Shown piece by piece: positions 11,451-24,990 of a DNA stretch of 51,795 nt. This stretch comes from Welwitschia mirabilis (taxonomy: Eukaryota > Gnetophyta > Gnetopsida > Welwitschiales). Below the pieces are notes generated by a model. The model was not told the origin of the DNA. It worked only from the letters and a program-made list of their open reading frames with translations, and did not search any database. Each line of letters begins with the position of its first letter. Position 1 is the stretch's first letter. Made by a program: the position numbers and the translations under genes. The DNA lies in assembly GCA_051453625.1 (NCBI GenBank), contig JBOZIK010000001.1, forward strand, positions 161,256,506 to 161,308,300. The letters run 5' to 3'.

Positions 11451-11521
11451 GCTAGTGGAATTAGTTACTTGTATAACGGTGCTAGCTAATTGAGGAAAAT
11501 TGACTTAAAAATTATGTTATT

Positions 11522-12460
11522 AAGTTAACATGGATAAAATATTAGCTTTTGATTATGATCTTAGTCAGTTACTACATCAAAAATTAGTCATTACCTTCAA
11601 TAGTAAAATGATCAATATAGCATAAAATGATGGTAGCACTAGTGACATGGGGTAGTGGCATTTGTTGATGAAGGAATCCTAATTTAAAGTCCACATTTTG
11701 GGTTCATTATGATAGTCACTCCATCAAATACTAGAATATGGAAACACAACCACCCCACATAATACTAAAAGATAGAGAGCCTTAGCCACCTTACCAAATA
11801 CTAAATTATAAAACTTCTAATCATTCTAATCCTATAATTTACTATAATAAGGGTTAATCATCCCATTTTATCAAGGTTATGATTAGAGAGTTTCTTCTTG
11901 GAAAGGAACAACCTTGTTGTACTTCATGTTGAGGTTAATGCTTTCTATACCTTCTTTCTGAATTTTTCTCTTAGGATGGGCTATTCATTAAGGCTAGCAT
12001 GACATTTTAAGTATAGCTTAATGTTTTCTATTTATGAATTATATCTGTTCTCTATTTTATCTAATAAAACACTATAATTTTTAGGTTTATTCTATTCATT
12101 GTAAGTGTGGCTTACACCATACTTTTAATCCTTTTAATAAGCCAAAGACAAAATAGTTAATCTTTAGTATAATATTTTTGATAGCAAGTGTGGATATTTG
12201 ATATAGTCATTATGCTACTTATTTACTAAAATATGTTGAGATTTATGTTTTGTTTGAGTGATTTTTTAATGTTTACATCTTAGTTTGTAGTTTATACTAA
12301 TGTTTCATGATCTTTGGGAATTCCATCCTATTTTTCATGCCTATATAGATATGCTATAAGAGCTAAAATGATTTGACGTCTTCACCAACACTGATATGAT
12401 GAGTGAAATTATGTCATCATACTTGAGCTTGTATGAAGCTTAACATTTTAGTTTTTATAA
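11522..12460 (+). repeat. Possible decayed LTR related to family B
   Basis: GTTAACATG followed by an AAAATATTAGCTTTTGATTA stretch (11524-11553) resembles the family B LTR start at 22675. A promoter-like block near 11815-11860, with CTTCTAATCATTCTAATCCT then CTATAATAAGGGTTAAT, resembles 31970-32020 of the 3' LTR. GATGAGTGAAATTATGTCA near 12398 resembles 32413. Spacing between blocks differs, so deletions and insertions would be needed. The similarity is by eye in AT-rich DNA and could be partly chance. Confidence 0.3.
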
Positions 12461-15400
12461 TAGAGCAAAGATATTTTCATTATAAGAAATCTTACTCTCA
12501 CTATTATGTTCATTTTAGATTCTGAGAGCTATGCCCATTTTTAGCTTTGTTTTTAATCTTTTCAAATATATATTATATTTGTATTTTTCGTTTACTAAAA
12601 TATTTTTTCTTTACATTTGTTTTTTTTGCTTATCTTAGTATAGTTTATCATGAATTATTCTTGAGGAGAGAATAACATGAGGATCTTTGTATAATGAAGG
12701 ACCTAGGTTTTATTTATAAATGATTAATCTTAAATAACTATCTATTTAATAATGATAATTATTAAATAACTATAAATTTTTTTGTTGCCATTTCTTTTAC
12801 TATATGTTATTTATTAAGGCATATTTGTCCTTTAGTCCCATATCTATTTATTATAGTGGTTGATTTTTTTTTCCCGTAAGATCTAGTGGGATATTTAAAG
12901 TAACACTATTAATGATATTATTCTTTATAATTTTAATAATAAGATATTAATCAAATTTATATCAATTTAAGTAATATTATTCTCTTTTATTATCTTTTAT
13001 CAATTACATAAAATTATCTATTATGAAATTAACAAAATTTACTAAAAAAGTTGGTAGTTGGTGTAATATTAAAAAATTATTAATGCTCTAAAGATTTCTT
13101 CTAGTTTTCCAGATTCTCTTTTCTCTCTTTCAGATAAAATCCATCTTATAATTTTAAAAAATATGGAGAAATAAAAAATAAAACATCTTAAACCAATAGG
13201 TAAGTTTATGAATTGTAAGACTATTCTAGCTTCTGCTCATATTTATTATTCGTTTTGAGTAGCTTATTAGTTTGCCTACTAGAAATTATAACATTTATTC
13301 ATGAATTTCATGTGATTACTTAAATATTCTAAAAAAGGATTTTATTATTAGTATAGCATATAATTAATGTAACTAAATAACAAAGTAATATAGGTTTTAT
13401 AATTCTTTTAAAAAAGGTCTTAAAATAGTGGATAAATGGATTTTTCAACATATATACTCTCAAGGTATTATTGAAAAAGTATTGCATCTTTGTCTTTAGA
13501 AAGACTTTCTGAAAAGTAAATCATTTTGAAAGGGAGCTTAATTTATTAATTGGATTTTCTCTTTACAAAAAAAATAATCTTCTAAAAATACATTTTTAAT
13601 AGTATTTAGAGTAATTGAAAAGAATTTACTAGTATATTTATTTGAAAAATATTTTTATGAATTTAAATCTTTTATTTATCAGTAATGATTACATTGTCAT
13701 CTACTCTACCAATTGTTTTAAAAACTTCTAGCATAACAATGTATTATTTTTAAAGAGGCATTATGTCTATTAATTACTTGAGGCTAGAAAGTCAATGAAC
13801 TTTCTAGGAATAATTTAAACCTCTCTATGGTTCTTTTCCCATTGTACAATATTTATTTTAGATAAGTATATCTAATAACAATTCAAAACAATCTGTGGTC
13901 CTTTTCAATCATGTAACATCTTCTTTTTAGAAATATATTTTTCTTCTTTAGCATGTGAATTTAGTTGATGCCAAATAAATATTCTTTAATGGCATTAATT
14001 AAAATAAAATAATTTTTCCATATAAGTCTTTAACGTTCTAGTTTCTTCATATTTCATTAATTCTTATTTCTAATTGTAAGAGACTTTCATATAAATAAAA
14101 AGATGAAATTTTTAGGTGAATATTTTAGGAAAATTTAAAAATTTTTAGCTCATTATAAAAATTCACCTTTTCCTTTGATATGTTTATTCATTTTAGTTTA
14201 CTTATTAGTAGTAGAATTTAGGTATTCTTAACTTTGTATTCCCTCAATATGATGTATCTAAAACTTTTACTCATGTTTTTTTAGTAAGTTATTTTTCCAA
14301 AAATACCTAGATTTGGATTTATAAAATCCTTTATAACATTCAAATTTTAAAAACTTTGGTATTCTTTTATTTTATATGAAGCATTAACATCCATATCATA
14401 TTTCTTTAAAGACTTAGCTTCTTTATGACTTTGTATTAATTTGAAAGTGCATATTCAATTTAGTGTAAAATAGGATAGAGTATTTCCTTCTCATCATTTA
14501 AGTATTAATGAGAAAATAAATATTTCACAAAATGTTTATTTTTAGTTTCAAACTAAAGTAGAGAAGGCCTAAATTAAGTTAATTACCTTATGTAGCTTCC
14601 AGATCATTGGTTGAATGAATAATTCATGGTTATTAAAATGCCTTCCTAAAGTTTATCTTCCTTCATGCATATCTATTGATCAATTGTAATCATAAAATCA
14701 GAATTAAAAATTCTACTATAATTATTTTTATTTGAATTACATTTACTATTTTGTTTATTTTAGTTATATTAGTAGCTTTGTCTTAAGGTTGTTGTATCTT
14801 TTTTTTTTTTTAAATTTTCTTAAAATATACTTGTCACTCAAGCCATAGTGCCTTGGTTTTTGAACTATTTTTTTAATTTTGATGAAGATATCTTTTGGGG
14901 AATGGACATCTCCCTCTCTAAAAATTTTATCTTCTTTAGTAAATTAATTATTTTAAGACTATAAATAACATGTTTAACAATTATTTATTAGTAGTTAAGC
15001 TTTAATTATAATTATTATTAAAAATTTATTAAAAAGAATTGATACTTAGCATTAATTATATAAATCATGTTGAACTATTTGAATTTCTAATGAAGATATA
15101 GATTTCAAGAAGATTAGTGTCATAATTTGAACTATGGCACCAAGGATGTTCTAGAGCATGGTTGGTTCTATAAAAACTAGAGTGAATACTAGATGTAGGA
15201 TAATAAACTAAAATTAATTAAAAGTAGAATAGCTTAATTAAAAATTAAAACATAGGAAAAATTACTAAAAAGATTAACTTAATTAATATTAATGATGACA
15301 CAATCCCACTTTAGCTACATTTAGTGAACCAAGTCAAATAGATACTAAAATTCTAACTCTAAGGAAATAAAAGAAATTATCTAATTCCTTACTTTATGAA

Positions 15401-17490
15401 TAGTTAATAACAAAATCCTTTGATTTGGATCTATTTAGGTTTTACTAGTTTCCCAATATCCCTTTAATTTTATTATGATTTTCATGGTTATGATAAAAGC
15501 TTATCTTATCATAAAGTTCTAAGCCTCTTTTTCCTAAGCATGTAGGAATGAATGTTTCATAAAATACCTTCCTGGTTAAACATAAGAGCATATTTTGATC
15601 TAGACTATTTCTTGTTATAGTTTTTGTATTGCTAGTTAATGGAATTTAATCTATAATTGATAGTTTTTCTTTTTCATTATTAGCATATTGATGATTACTC
15701 ACATTAGAATAGTCCATTTTGAATGTTCTTATATATTTATCCCTTTGAGTTTGATTACTTTGATTATTGATTAGGATTTTATTAGGATTGATGATTTATG
15801 TATTTGATTTATGATACATTTCATGGTCTTCATTTTCCACATTATGTTACAAGCTATTTCATCTTTGAATGGTGATGATATTATTTGAGTATTTTAAGTC
15901 CTTTTATTTACATTTATAACATTTGAGATCTATAGTAAATGATTTGTTACTTATCCATAAAAATATTCTTAATTAATTATTTATTATTTTACTTTAAACA
16001 TTCTTATTAATTAATGACTTTAAGTTCAATAAATGTCATTGATTTTTATTATTGTAAGTTTTCTTAAATGTATTTTTATTTCTCTTTGATTATTTAGATT
16101 AACCTAAATGAATGATTAAATTATTTCAAATTCCTTTATAATCCTTAGGAATAATGATAATTATGGTTTCTTACACTAGAATTAACAATCCTAGTTTCTA
16201 CTTTAAGAAGGTTACCCTCTAGCTTGATTATTATGGCATATTTATAAAACTTTCTTTTGATGTCTTTGTTAATGAATAAAAATCCATTAATGCCATTGTC
16301 TATAGATCATAATCTCTATTACTTAGATTAACTAAAAAAATATTTTTTCTTGTAAAATTTTTTATTTTTAATTTATTTTATTAACAAAAGTCATAAAAAA
16401 ATTATTTTATAAGAAAAGGACTATCTAAAGAAAAGATGCACTTGGATATATATATGTATTTCATATTAAATATTTCAATTTGAATTAGTTAACTATCTAG
16501 TTTTGTTCTTTTTTATTTTATTTTATTTTTTAAATAGGTGTAGGATTTTAAGTATTCTTTTGATTTCATATCATGTATCTTTTTATGTCATTCATTTTTA
16601 ATCAACAGGTCAATCTATATTATTTGATATACATAATTTTAATTTTTACAAATTATTTTATTAAGTGATCTATTTCAATTATCACATTTATACATTTTGT
16701 ATTATTGATCTTTTACATTAAGTATTATTTTCAAATTGACCACTACCACCATCCAACCTATAAGTGTTTTCATACATTTTAACATTATGCATAGTGTTAT
16801 GAGTGTTACCATGCATTTTTAATGTTATGCATAGTTTAAAATCTCATTTTACTTCTTTAATTATTTCTAGTCTCTCCTTTATTTTTTTAATAAATGGCCA
16901 CTTTCTATTAATAAAAATATGTATAAATCTATCGATATTATGGAGAACATTATTCTATATCTAACGCATGTGGTCCATGAAAAAAAAGGGTCCCTAGTGG
17001 GATAAAAGTATCTTGATGACTATAGATAAAAAATTAGATTGAGGTATGAAAAGCTAAAAAAGGGGGTCTATTAAGAGGAAGGGGAAAAAAATACACATCT
17101 CTTATTATCATGTAGTAGAAATTGCACTTTACCACTAGATGTTTGTGAAGCTTTCTTAAGCATTACAATTAGCGAATTTCCATAGATGTTTCCTTTGGAG
17201 AGTTTCTCATTTCTTTAGATGCCTTAGAACATATACTACTATAGTTAGTTTTTGCATTGATGTGACTACTCTATTATGTGTTCTTCTATCCCTTGAATTT
17301 TATCGCAATGCATGCTAAGAGATAAAGATCTATAATATCTAGTAATTTCTTTCTTAATAATATAGTGTGAAGGTCTTAAGATGTTGAAAGGACATTTAAA
17401 TAATCAAAAGAAGGCTTTTTAGATAGACCCTTTGAGGGGTTCCTTAAGCTTTAGTACCAACCCATGGCTAGTGCACAATGAAGAATCCTC
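12461..17490. other. AT-rich sequence, nothing recognised
   Basis: All six frames are closed by frequent stops and I find no retroelement motif, LTR pair or RNA gene. Homopolymer runs occur, such as T-rich 14800-14811. G content rises near 16980-17090 before the purine-rich segment that follows. Confidence 0.5.
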
Positions 17491-17940
17491 AAGGGTGGGA
17501 GAGATAAAAATCATAGAAGGAGAGTTAGAGGGAGGAGAAAAGGAGATGATTGGATCAAAGTAGAGAAATTAGAACAAAATCTAATGATATAGAAATGGTA
17601 GAAAGAAATCACAAGAAGTGGGAGAAAAATAAGCTATGTAAAGGTGAAGGTACCAGAGTATGGATCTAAGATTATGAGGTATGAGGTACTAGTAAGAAAG
17701 AAGAAGGGAGGGGGAGGAAGATGGAATAAGGAGGGTTAAATCATGAAGGAATTAATAGGGATGAAGGAAAGCTAGGGAGGCCTCAACAGATTACTTAGAA
17801 AATTAGGATGAGGATTTTACTTCTTAGACACTAAGCCTGTGTATTTTCATTTCTTCTTGAAGGATGATTGACTTGAGGGTTTCACTTTCTTGGCCCCTAT
17901 GAAATTTCTTATTCATTTTCTAAGAGGGCTAAATGATCCC
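17491..17940 (+). other. Purine-rich island, possible unrecognised coding relic
   Basis: This segment is visibly richer in G (runs such as GGAGGGGGAGGAAGATGG near 17707) than the surrounding AT-rich DNA. One plus frame spans 150 codons with six stops, two of them in a Trp-rich stretch where TGG-to-TAG changes are plausible. Its translation is rich in Lys, Arg and Gly, with segments such as KVKVPEYGSKIMRYEVLVRK. I do not recognise it. The number of stops is close to chance, so a non-coding origin, for example a purine-rich LTR segment, is equally possible. Confidence 0.25.
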
Positions 17941-20448
17941 TAAGTGTGAATATGGATTATTCCTTTTCAAGTAATTTAATAAAAAAGATAGAAAATTTAA
18001 CTCTAGGCTATCCCTAAGATAACAAATAAAAATGAAATGTAAATTCTTGTTTTTGTGTGGTTACCAGAATAAACTTATTATCGGTCAACCATCTCTACTA
18101 CTAATTGCTAGCCTAGGGGAAACCTATACTTCACTAGATGTCCACTCTTCATTCTAAGTAGGTGTTTATCACAGAAATAATTAATCATAAGCCATTCCTC
18201 AGCTTCTATATTTTCCCCTTTCATATAAATTCCAAATTCCTTTGAAATGGACTCTATTAAAATTATAATTTTGGTTCTCTAAAACCTATTTGTTGTCATT
18301 TCCATCATTAAAAAAAATTTATAGGATTGAATATTAGTAATCCTTTTAGCTTTCTCAACATTCTCTACCATTCATATTTGATAATCATTAACCAAAGGTC
18401 TTCATTCTATTTATATCTCATTAGGGTTATAGGTTCATGGATGGGATGCCTCCCAATTATTAGTATAATAAACTCCCTCCATTAATAATGAATTAAAATG
18501 ATTAATTACTATGATTTTATTTTAATATTTTAAAATAGGACATTGTTTCTTATCTACCATATGTGCCTAACATTAATTGCTATTAATTAGCAGTGTAAAG
18601 TTTTTATTTAGTTAAGTCCATATGGATATACAGCCTAGTAGTGCATTCTCTACTCCATTCATAGGTACTAAATACATATACTAGGGTTTCATATTTTGTT
18701 GTAAAGGTATAAGCTTTATTAAAATGTATCTTTAATTTAATTAGTACATTCATAGTTAGAATGACTTATTTATTTAAGATCCAAATAATTACTTTAATTT
18801 TTCTTGTTAAAATTCCTTTCATAATGGTTGAGTATCATAATCTACCCTTTGTTTTGTATTTAGTAATATTTTAATATCCCATTAGCTACACTTGCATCAT
18901 TGAGATGCTCTTTTATCTTTTTAATATTCTTTCATAATAAAGAATTAATAGTGTTATAGTCCTTTTTTTTCCTATATTTTATGATCATTAAGTAGGACAT
19001 ACTACCTCATCTTTATTCAACCCTTCACAGATATTGTGCTATTCTATAAGCATGATATCTTTAATGTTATAAATTCCTATCCTTATAAATTCCTTTGTTT
19101 TGATACGATTCTTATCTTTTCCTTAAAATCAAAAAACCCTTCTAAAACTATTATTGAAAAGCTAACATATCTTTTTTGATGGGGTAATGATGCCCCCCAG
19201 TATACCATATGATTAAGTTAATCTAAGTATTAAACAACATTCCTTTAGCTTATGAGTATAAGAAATAATTATTCTATATTGTGCATTACCTTTTGATTTT
19301 CTCCAAAAGGGCATTCCATGTATTAATGTTATGATAAATCTCCATTCAGATTTCTGAGTACATATTCAATTCTCTCTCTTCCATGTCCATATCATTTATA
19401 ATAAGACATTTATAACTATTAATGCTCAACTTTGATGGATGCATACGATATGCATTCTTTTACCAATTTTATTTACAAGTAGTGTTCTAACTAGGATGAC
19501 TATAAAGGAGCTTAGGTTATCTTGGTGCTAGTGTGGGAAAATATGCATAGGTAACCTAGATGGGGGAACATATTAAACTAAGAAAGAGAAACATTTATTG
19601 TCTAGTATCATAACCGTAAACTACATGGGTTAAAAAAGTAAGTACTCTTAATAATTATTCCCTAATATTATAGCCCTAAGTACAACATTACATGATGTGC
19701 CATTTTCCATCTAGCTTGATGTTGTATGAAGAATGTAGAATACTTGTGTAGGAAAAGACTTTAAATACAAGTATCGAGTCTTGGATGCATCCAGTTATGA
19801 TCACTTCTAATTCATATATCACATGAATCCCTCACATGATACATCATTCTTTACAAATTAAAATACCCATACCATACTAGCCTCGCTAAGTATAAGATGA
19901 TAGAATCCACTTTAGCATGTCTGTTATAGTTCATTATGTACATATGAGTGATCTATTGAGGGTTGCACAGCTACACTAAAACCATACTGATTAATAGTAT
20001 CTAGACCCCTTCATATGTATTCTAGCATTAGAAACTTACCCATATAACATACTAGGTGCTCCATTCCAACTAACCATGTATACATAATATTGAGTACTTA
20101 GAGGTGGCTATAGTAACAATGCACTCATAATCATAGTGCATTATGATTTTCTACATAGGATTATTAAGCTCATGGGTTTTACCCTAATGTTTCATTCCTC
20201 AAGAAGATCAATGATGATTCTTGGTTGACCTCCTTCATATGGGCATAAAATCTTATTAATAAGTGATAAGCTATACATTTATAAAAAACATGCTTATTAT
20301 AATATAACCACATGACTTACTTAGTCATGCGTTAGTTGATTTATTAACTCAACTAATGAAACAGACTCCCTTATTTCCTCTTCCCTATCACTAAAGAGTT
20401 ACATGTTTCTCACGTGTTAGGCCATCTCCTACTATAAAGCTGTCTTCA
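17941..20448. other. AT-rich sequence, nothing recognised
   Basis: No gene or element recognised. The last kilobase (19500-20440) is somewhat richer in G and C than its neighbours and could be an old LTR, but no terminal pair, PBS or PPT was found. Confidence 0.45.
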
Positions 20449-20499
20449 NNNNNNNNNNNNNNNNNNNNNNNNNNNNNNNNNNNNNNNNNNNNNNNNNNN
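20449..20499. other. Assembly gap (51 N)
   Basis: Run of N. The sequence on both sides carries TTCA, so a small overlap is possible. Confidence 0.95.
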
Positions 20500-22669
20500 T
20501 TCATGGAGGCCATGAACTATTACTTAAGCATCATGGTATCATTAGCATAGTGATTATTTAGGAAAACTTAGTTCACCATAGAATTTTATTTTATTTTATA
20601 TTTTTTAATAGAAAAATACCCCTAGTATTCATTAAATAATGAATAAGTAGGATAATAATAAATCCTCCCATCTAAGTCCCCTAAATGAAAGAAGAAAGTC
20701 ATATGGAGTACTATTTATTTTAACTAAAAATTTGACCCTTTTTTATAGATCTCAAAAAAGACTTACCATTTGGTTTGGAAAGCTCTTTTTAATGAGAACT
20801 TATTTCAAGGTGGATTAATCAATTAAATCATAGGATTTTGTAATGTCCAACTTAATAAAAATGGTAGGGAATCTATGGTTCTTATGTCATACATTAACAA
20901 ATCCTACTTGGCTAAGATTAATAAGCTTTAGAAGAAGAGGTCATATACTTTTGATTATAGCCTTATCCAAAATTATTAGATAACATTACAAATACCAATT
21001 GGTTAGAAATATAGTAGGGTAAGAGAATTATATGTTTTTTGTATGATATTACTATTTTGTATAGATCATCTACTTATTTATTTTGTCATGATTGAGCATG
21101 TTAATTATCATGTTTGTTTGATTTACTTAAGGTAGGAAAAAGACTCGTTGATGAATTATACTAGCTGATCATCATTCCTAGGGGTCTTATTATTTTGCAT
21201 GATCTTAATAGTCATGTCTATTTTATAAGTTGTAAATGACTCCATTATATGTTTTTAGTATTCTTTATTAAGAGCCTTATAAAGACTAATTTTTTTGGTT
21301 GTGCCCTCATTATTACTATAGAGATCTTTGTAATATTCTTAACTATTATTTCTAATAACATCCTTCATCTTTGTAAAAATGGTGTAAGTTAAGTAAAATC
21401 TTTATTTCTTGATTACCTCTAAATAGATAATATTTATCTCTCCTATAAAGCTAGTGAGTTAACTAAGTATCTTTAATCTTTAGACTTTAAATGTTTTCTA
21501 TCCTTTTTAGTCCATTCTTTTAATATCACATTTAAGAGAAATGATCCTTTATCTATGTATACTATAGATGTTCTTAATAACATATTTCAAATCTTTCCTA
21601 TTCATCTAGTAACATTTTTAACTTAAACCTACAATGACAAGATGGGTTTAATGTTATTCATAATAAAATTGGTCTACAAGTATATATCATTTTGGATGAC
21701 TATGTAAAATGCATGGGGAAGAGGTTGCTAGCCTACTAATGATTAAAGCTATATCAAGTCTTATTAAAAGTTTCTAAGAATCTTACCATGCATTAGATTA
21801 GATGTACTTCAAATAATGCATGTCATTCTCTTAAAGTATAATTAGGTACTTTGTTTCTCTTAGATTCTAGTTACTAGTACCCCATTTTTTCATGGGTATA
21901 AACATTGACTAAAGTCTTTTATAATAATTTATTTTTAAATGTAGATTTTTTTGTCATATTTTTGATCAAATTAATGCAGTTATTTTGGTTCTATAGGTGT
22001 CAATAATTAGTAAATATTATTATTATTAGCTATGATATGAATGTAATAGGTGTTTTAGTCAATAATATTAAAAGATAATTTACTATTTATAAGATGTTTC
22101 CTAGAAAACTTAGTATTGCTAATGTAAATTATTTTTTTGATACTATGAAAAGGTTCATTCTTCAATGGGTAAAATCTAGACTTATTAAATACATAATAAG
22201 TCTACATTCCATTCTTAAATACTGTGAATTAGGAACTTTCATTTATAGGAGGTCTTAATCCTTCTTATGTTTTAAGAGAGCACTATCATTATCATTTTTT
22301 CTATTAGCTAGCATGATTTTCCATCATATTCTTTAGTGTATATTGAGACTTATTTGTTAGGTTTAATTCTATTTCTTTATTTCTATTTTCCTAATTTGTG
22401 GGTCTTTCCTTTGTGTTATGAAGTTTATATTTTTGATTGATAACTAGGTTTTTTCTATCTTATTTTCTTAATTAAATTTTATTTTCTCTTGTGTTTTTAA
22501 AGGGGAGGTAAATTCTTCCTATCCATTGTTTACCTCATCCCTGTAATTTCTATTTTATAAGGCAATATTGATTTTCTAACCTATTCTTAGATCCTTAGGT
22601 TTTTTTACTTTGGTTTCTATTTATTTTTCTCAAAAATTTAAATATATTTTGATTATTTGTGGACATTGG
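20500..22669. other. AT-rich sequence, nothing recognised
   Basis: No convincing coding motif or repeat boundary. It is the left flank into which family B inserted. Confidence 0.45.
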
Positions 22670-22674
22670 TCTAT
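22670..22674 (+). repeat. Target-site duplication TCTAT, left copy
   Basis: TCTAT directly precedes the 5' LTR and is repeated exactly at 32710-32714 directly after the 3' LTR. Five bp is the usual Ty3/gypsy duplication length. Confidence 0.85.
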
Positions 22675-23957
22675 TGTTAACATGTAAAAATTAACATTTT
22701 GATTAAGTTAAATAATCAATTCAACTTTAATGGAAGATATTAGTATAATTTATTTTATTTTAAAACATGTATTTCATTGATTTTCACAATAATTATGAAC
22801 TTGTTATTTGCCCATGAAATTTTCATAATATGTAGTACATCTTGAAGGACATGCTTAACTTTGATAATCATCCAAACTAAAATGCTAACACCACCACCTA
22901 GATTATCTAAAGCCATCATTTTTTCCACATAAAGCAATTCAAATCTTATGTTTCTAACTTGTGATGAAGAATTCAATTAAATATAGTTATGGAATTGATC
23001 TAATTCCATTACAAAAATAACTAGCATTCTTAGCAACACATAGCAGTGATGATGATGACACACAATAGTGACATTTGGTAAGGCTTAATAGGATGAAAAT
23101 GGAATACATGATAACGATAATGATTAGCATAGGCATCAACATCTATGTCATAAGAATATCTACCTAATGTAAAAGGTTATAAACATCCTATGTAATTTAT
23201 CATTATGTAACCTCTTACCTAATGCTATAAGTCAAGAGCTTATAACCACTTCTCATCTCCATATCTTCCTACAAAATGGCCTTGAGTCCTTTATTATATC
23301 ATCTTTGGCTTTGAAGAAATTAGAACCTTACAATGTTGTATAGTGATGGCCTTCAAATCACCTATTTGGGAAGTGATATTTTCTTCAAGTATTGCTTGAG
23401 AAGTTCTACTAGCATTTGACTTTCTTTGTCATGAAGTGTGTTTTCCTTAATACATAAAGTTATTTGATTTTGATTTTAAGTTATGAGTTACTTTAGAATG
23501 CTTAGTTAACAACTTAACTATCAAGCTTTATTTCATTTGAGTAAATTATTTTAATCATTTTATCTAGTCCTTTAATTTTATGAAACTTAAGTAGCTAGTG
23601 CCTTATTTTTCATTACTGTTTTAAGGTTGTAAAAGATCAAGTAATAATTGAGTTCTCCATTACTCATATGATGAATAAATTTATGTCACCATTATTTAAT
23701 CTAAAAATAATTAATGGTTTTAAGTGTGTTATAGGAAAGGCATTAGATAACATTAGAGTGAAAGATTTCTAACAAACAAATTAACAAAATTGTGGAGCTA
23801 GATTACTTCTCTCCTTTTTAAAGTTAAAGTCTTAACTAGAACTATCTCAACTCTCTTTTCTCTTTTCTTTTTCTTAATTTATAACTTAATATCCAAGTGA
23901 AAAGAATAATATTGAGTGCATACTTAATTAAATCCAGTCCATCATAAAACATAATTA
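22675..23957 (+). repeat. Family B 5' LTR (1283 bp)
   Basis: It starts TGTTAACATG and is homologous along its length to 31393-32709. The end is set by alignment with the 3' LTR, which ends CATGATCA; here the terminal CA has become TA (CATAATTA). Minus-strand frames at 22755-22976 here and 31395-31676 in the 3' LTR translate to similar peptides only because the DNA is repeated. Confidence 0.85.
23270..23276 (+). promoter_or_regulatory. Decayed TATA box of 5' LTR
   Basis: CTTCCTACAAAATGGCC aligns with TTTTCTATAAAAGGGC of the 3' LTR (32002-32008). TATAAAA has become TACAAAA. Confidence 0.5.
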
Positions 23958-23963
23958 AATGTT

Positions 23964-23981
23964 TAGCACTATTACTAGGGA
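23964..23981 (+). promoter_or_regulatory. Primer-binding site, tRNA-Asp type (family B)
   Basis: TAGCACTATTACTAGGGA aligns without gaps to the tRNA-Asp complement TGGCGCCGTTGCCGGGGA. All seven differences are C-to-T or G-to-A, and all three CpG sites are lost. It lies 6 nt after the LTR end, as expected. Confidence 0.85.
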
Positions 23982-24990
23982 TAACAACATGGTAGCTACT
24001 TATAAGAGCACATCCTTTTATTTTTACAAGCTTTATAGTTAGTTTTTTTTTTCAATAGTGGTTACTAGTTCAGTCTAGTGATACTTGAACTGATTCTATT
24101 TTTATTTATTTTATTTTATATGGTGTTTTTTAAGTTTTCTTCTAGTGGTTGATACTAATCATTCTAGTTACAACCAAACTAGTCTCATTTAAATTTGCTT
24201 TGGTTTTTTCTCTAACTTATTTTTATGTGTACGTCTAACAATTTATTTATAGCTAGATTAAGGATAAAAACTTAAAAAATTGAAAAACTTTAAGTTAGAT
24301 TATGTGCTTTCAATTATTTTTTATGTTTTCCTAATTTTTATCTCTAAGAATTCACTGCATTAAAAAATTAAAAATTTGGAAAAAATTTTATAACTTAATT
24401 AGTAATTAGTTATAAACACTTACCAATTTCATTTTGGTTTAATTTTTCTATGATCGTAATACACAAATCAGTCTATTAGGCAACTATGAGCAATTGTGTT
24501 TTTTTTTTAAAGTATAATTTGTACTTAAACTAGCACTGCCTTCTTTTCTTACTAATGATACCAGTGTTTTTGGAAAAAGAAAATTCAAAACCTTACTTGA
24601 AACCTCTACTAAAGCCCAGATACCTTTGTGTCTTGTAGGATCTATAAAAAAAACTTTTTAAAACATGTTTGGAAGTTGTTCAAATATGTGTTTACATGTC
24701 TTGAATCGATGATGAATCTATAAGGTTTCTTAGAACTCCTTTAAATAATGTGAATTCCTTCGCTAATCCAAAAAACACTTGAAAAAACAAACATTAGGAT
24801 GATTTACAAAGAGAATAAGCTTCCTCTTCCTAAAGTAACTTAAATGATAATCAATAAGACTCCTCATTCTAATAACAAAATCCAAATGATCCACTTAGTG
24901 GGAAAACATTTAACTAGAGCTTATCATCCTATTGATTACTTATTACCTTGCCTAAGAGGTAGTCAAATAGGAAGATCTTACATCTTGAGC
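23982..24990 (+). other. Family B leader and N-terminal gag region, not resolved
   Basis: AT-rich sequence between PBS and the recognisable gag core. No motif is certain; the gag start should lie here. Confidence 0.5.

Noticed and set aside
22755-22976. Minus-strand frame with a similar partner at 31395-31676
   Set aside because: At first sight a conserved pair of proteins, but both sit at the same place in the two family B LTRs, run antisense to the element and have no motif.
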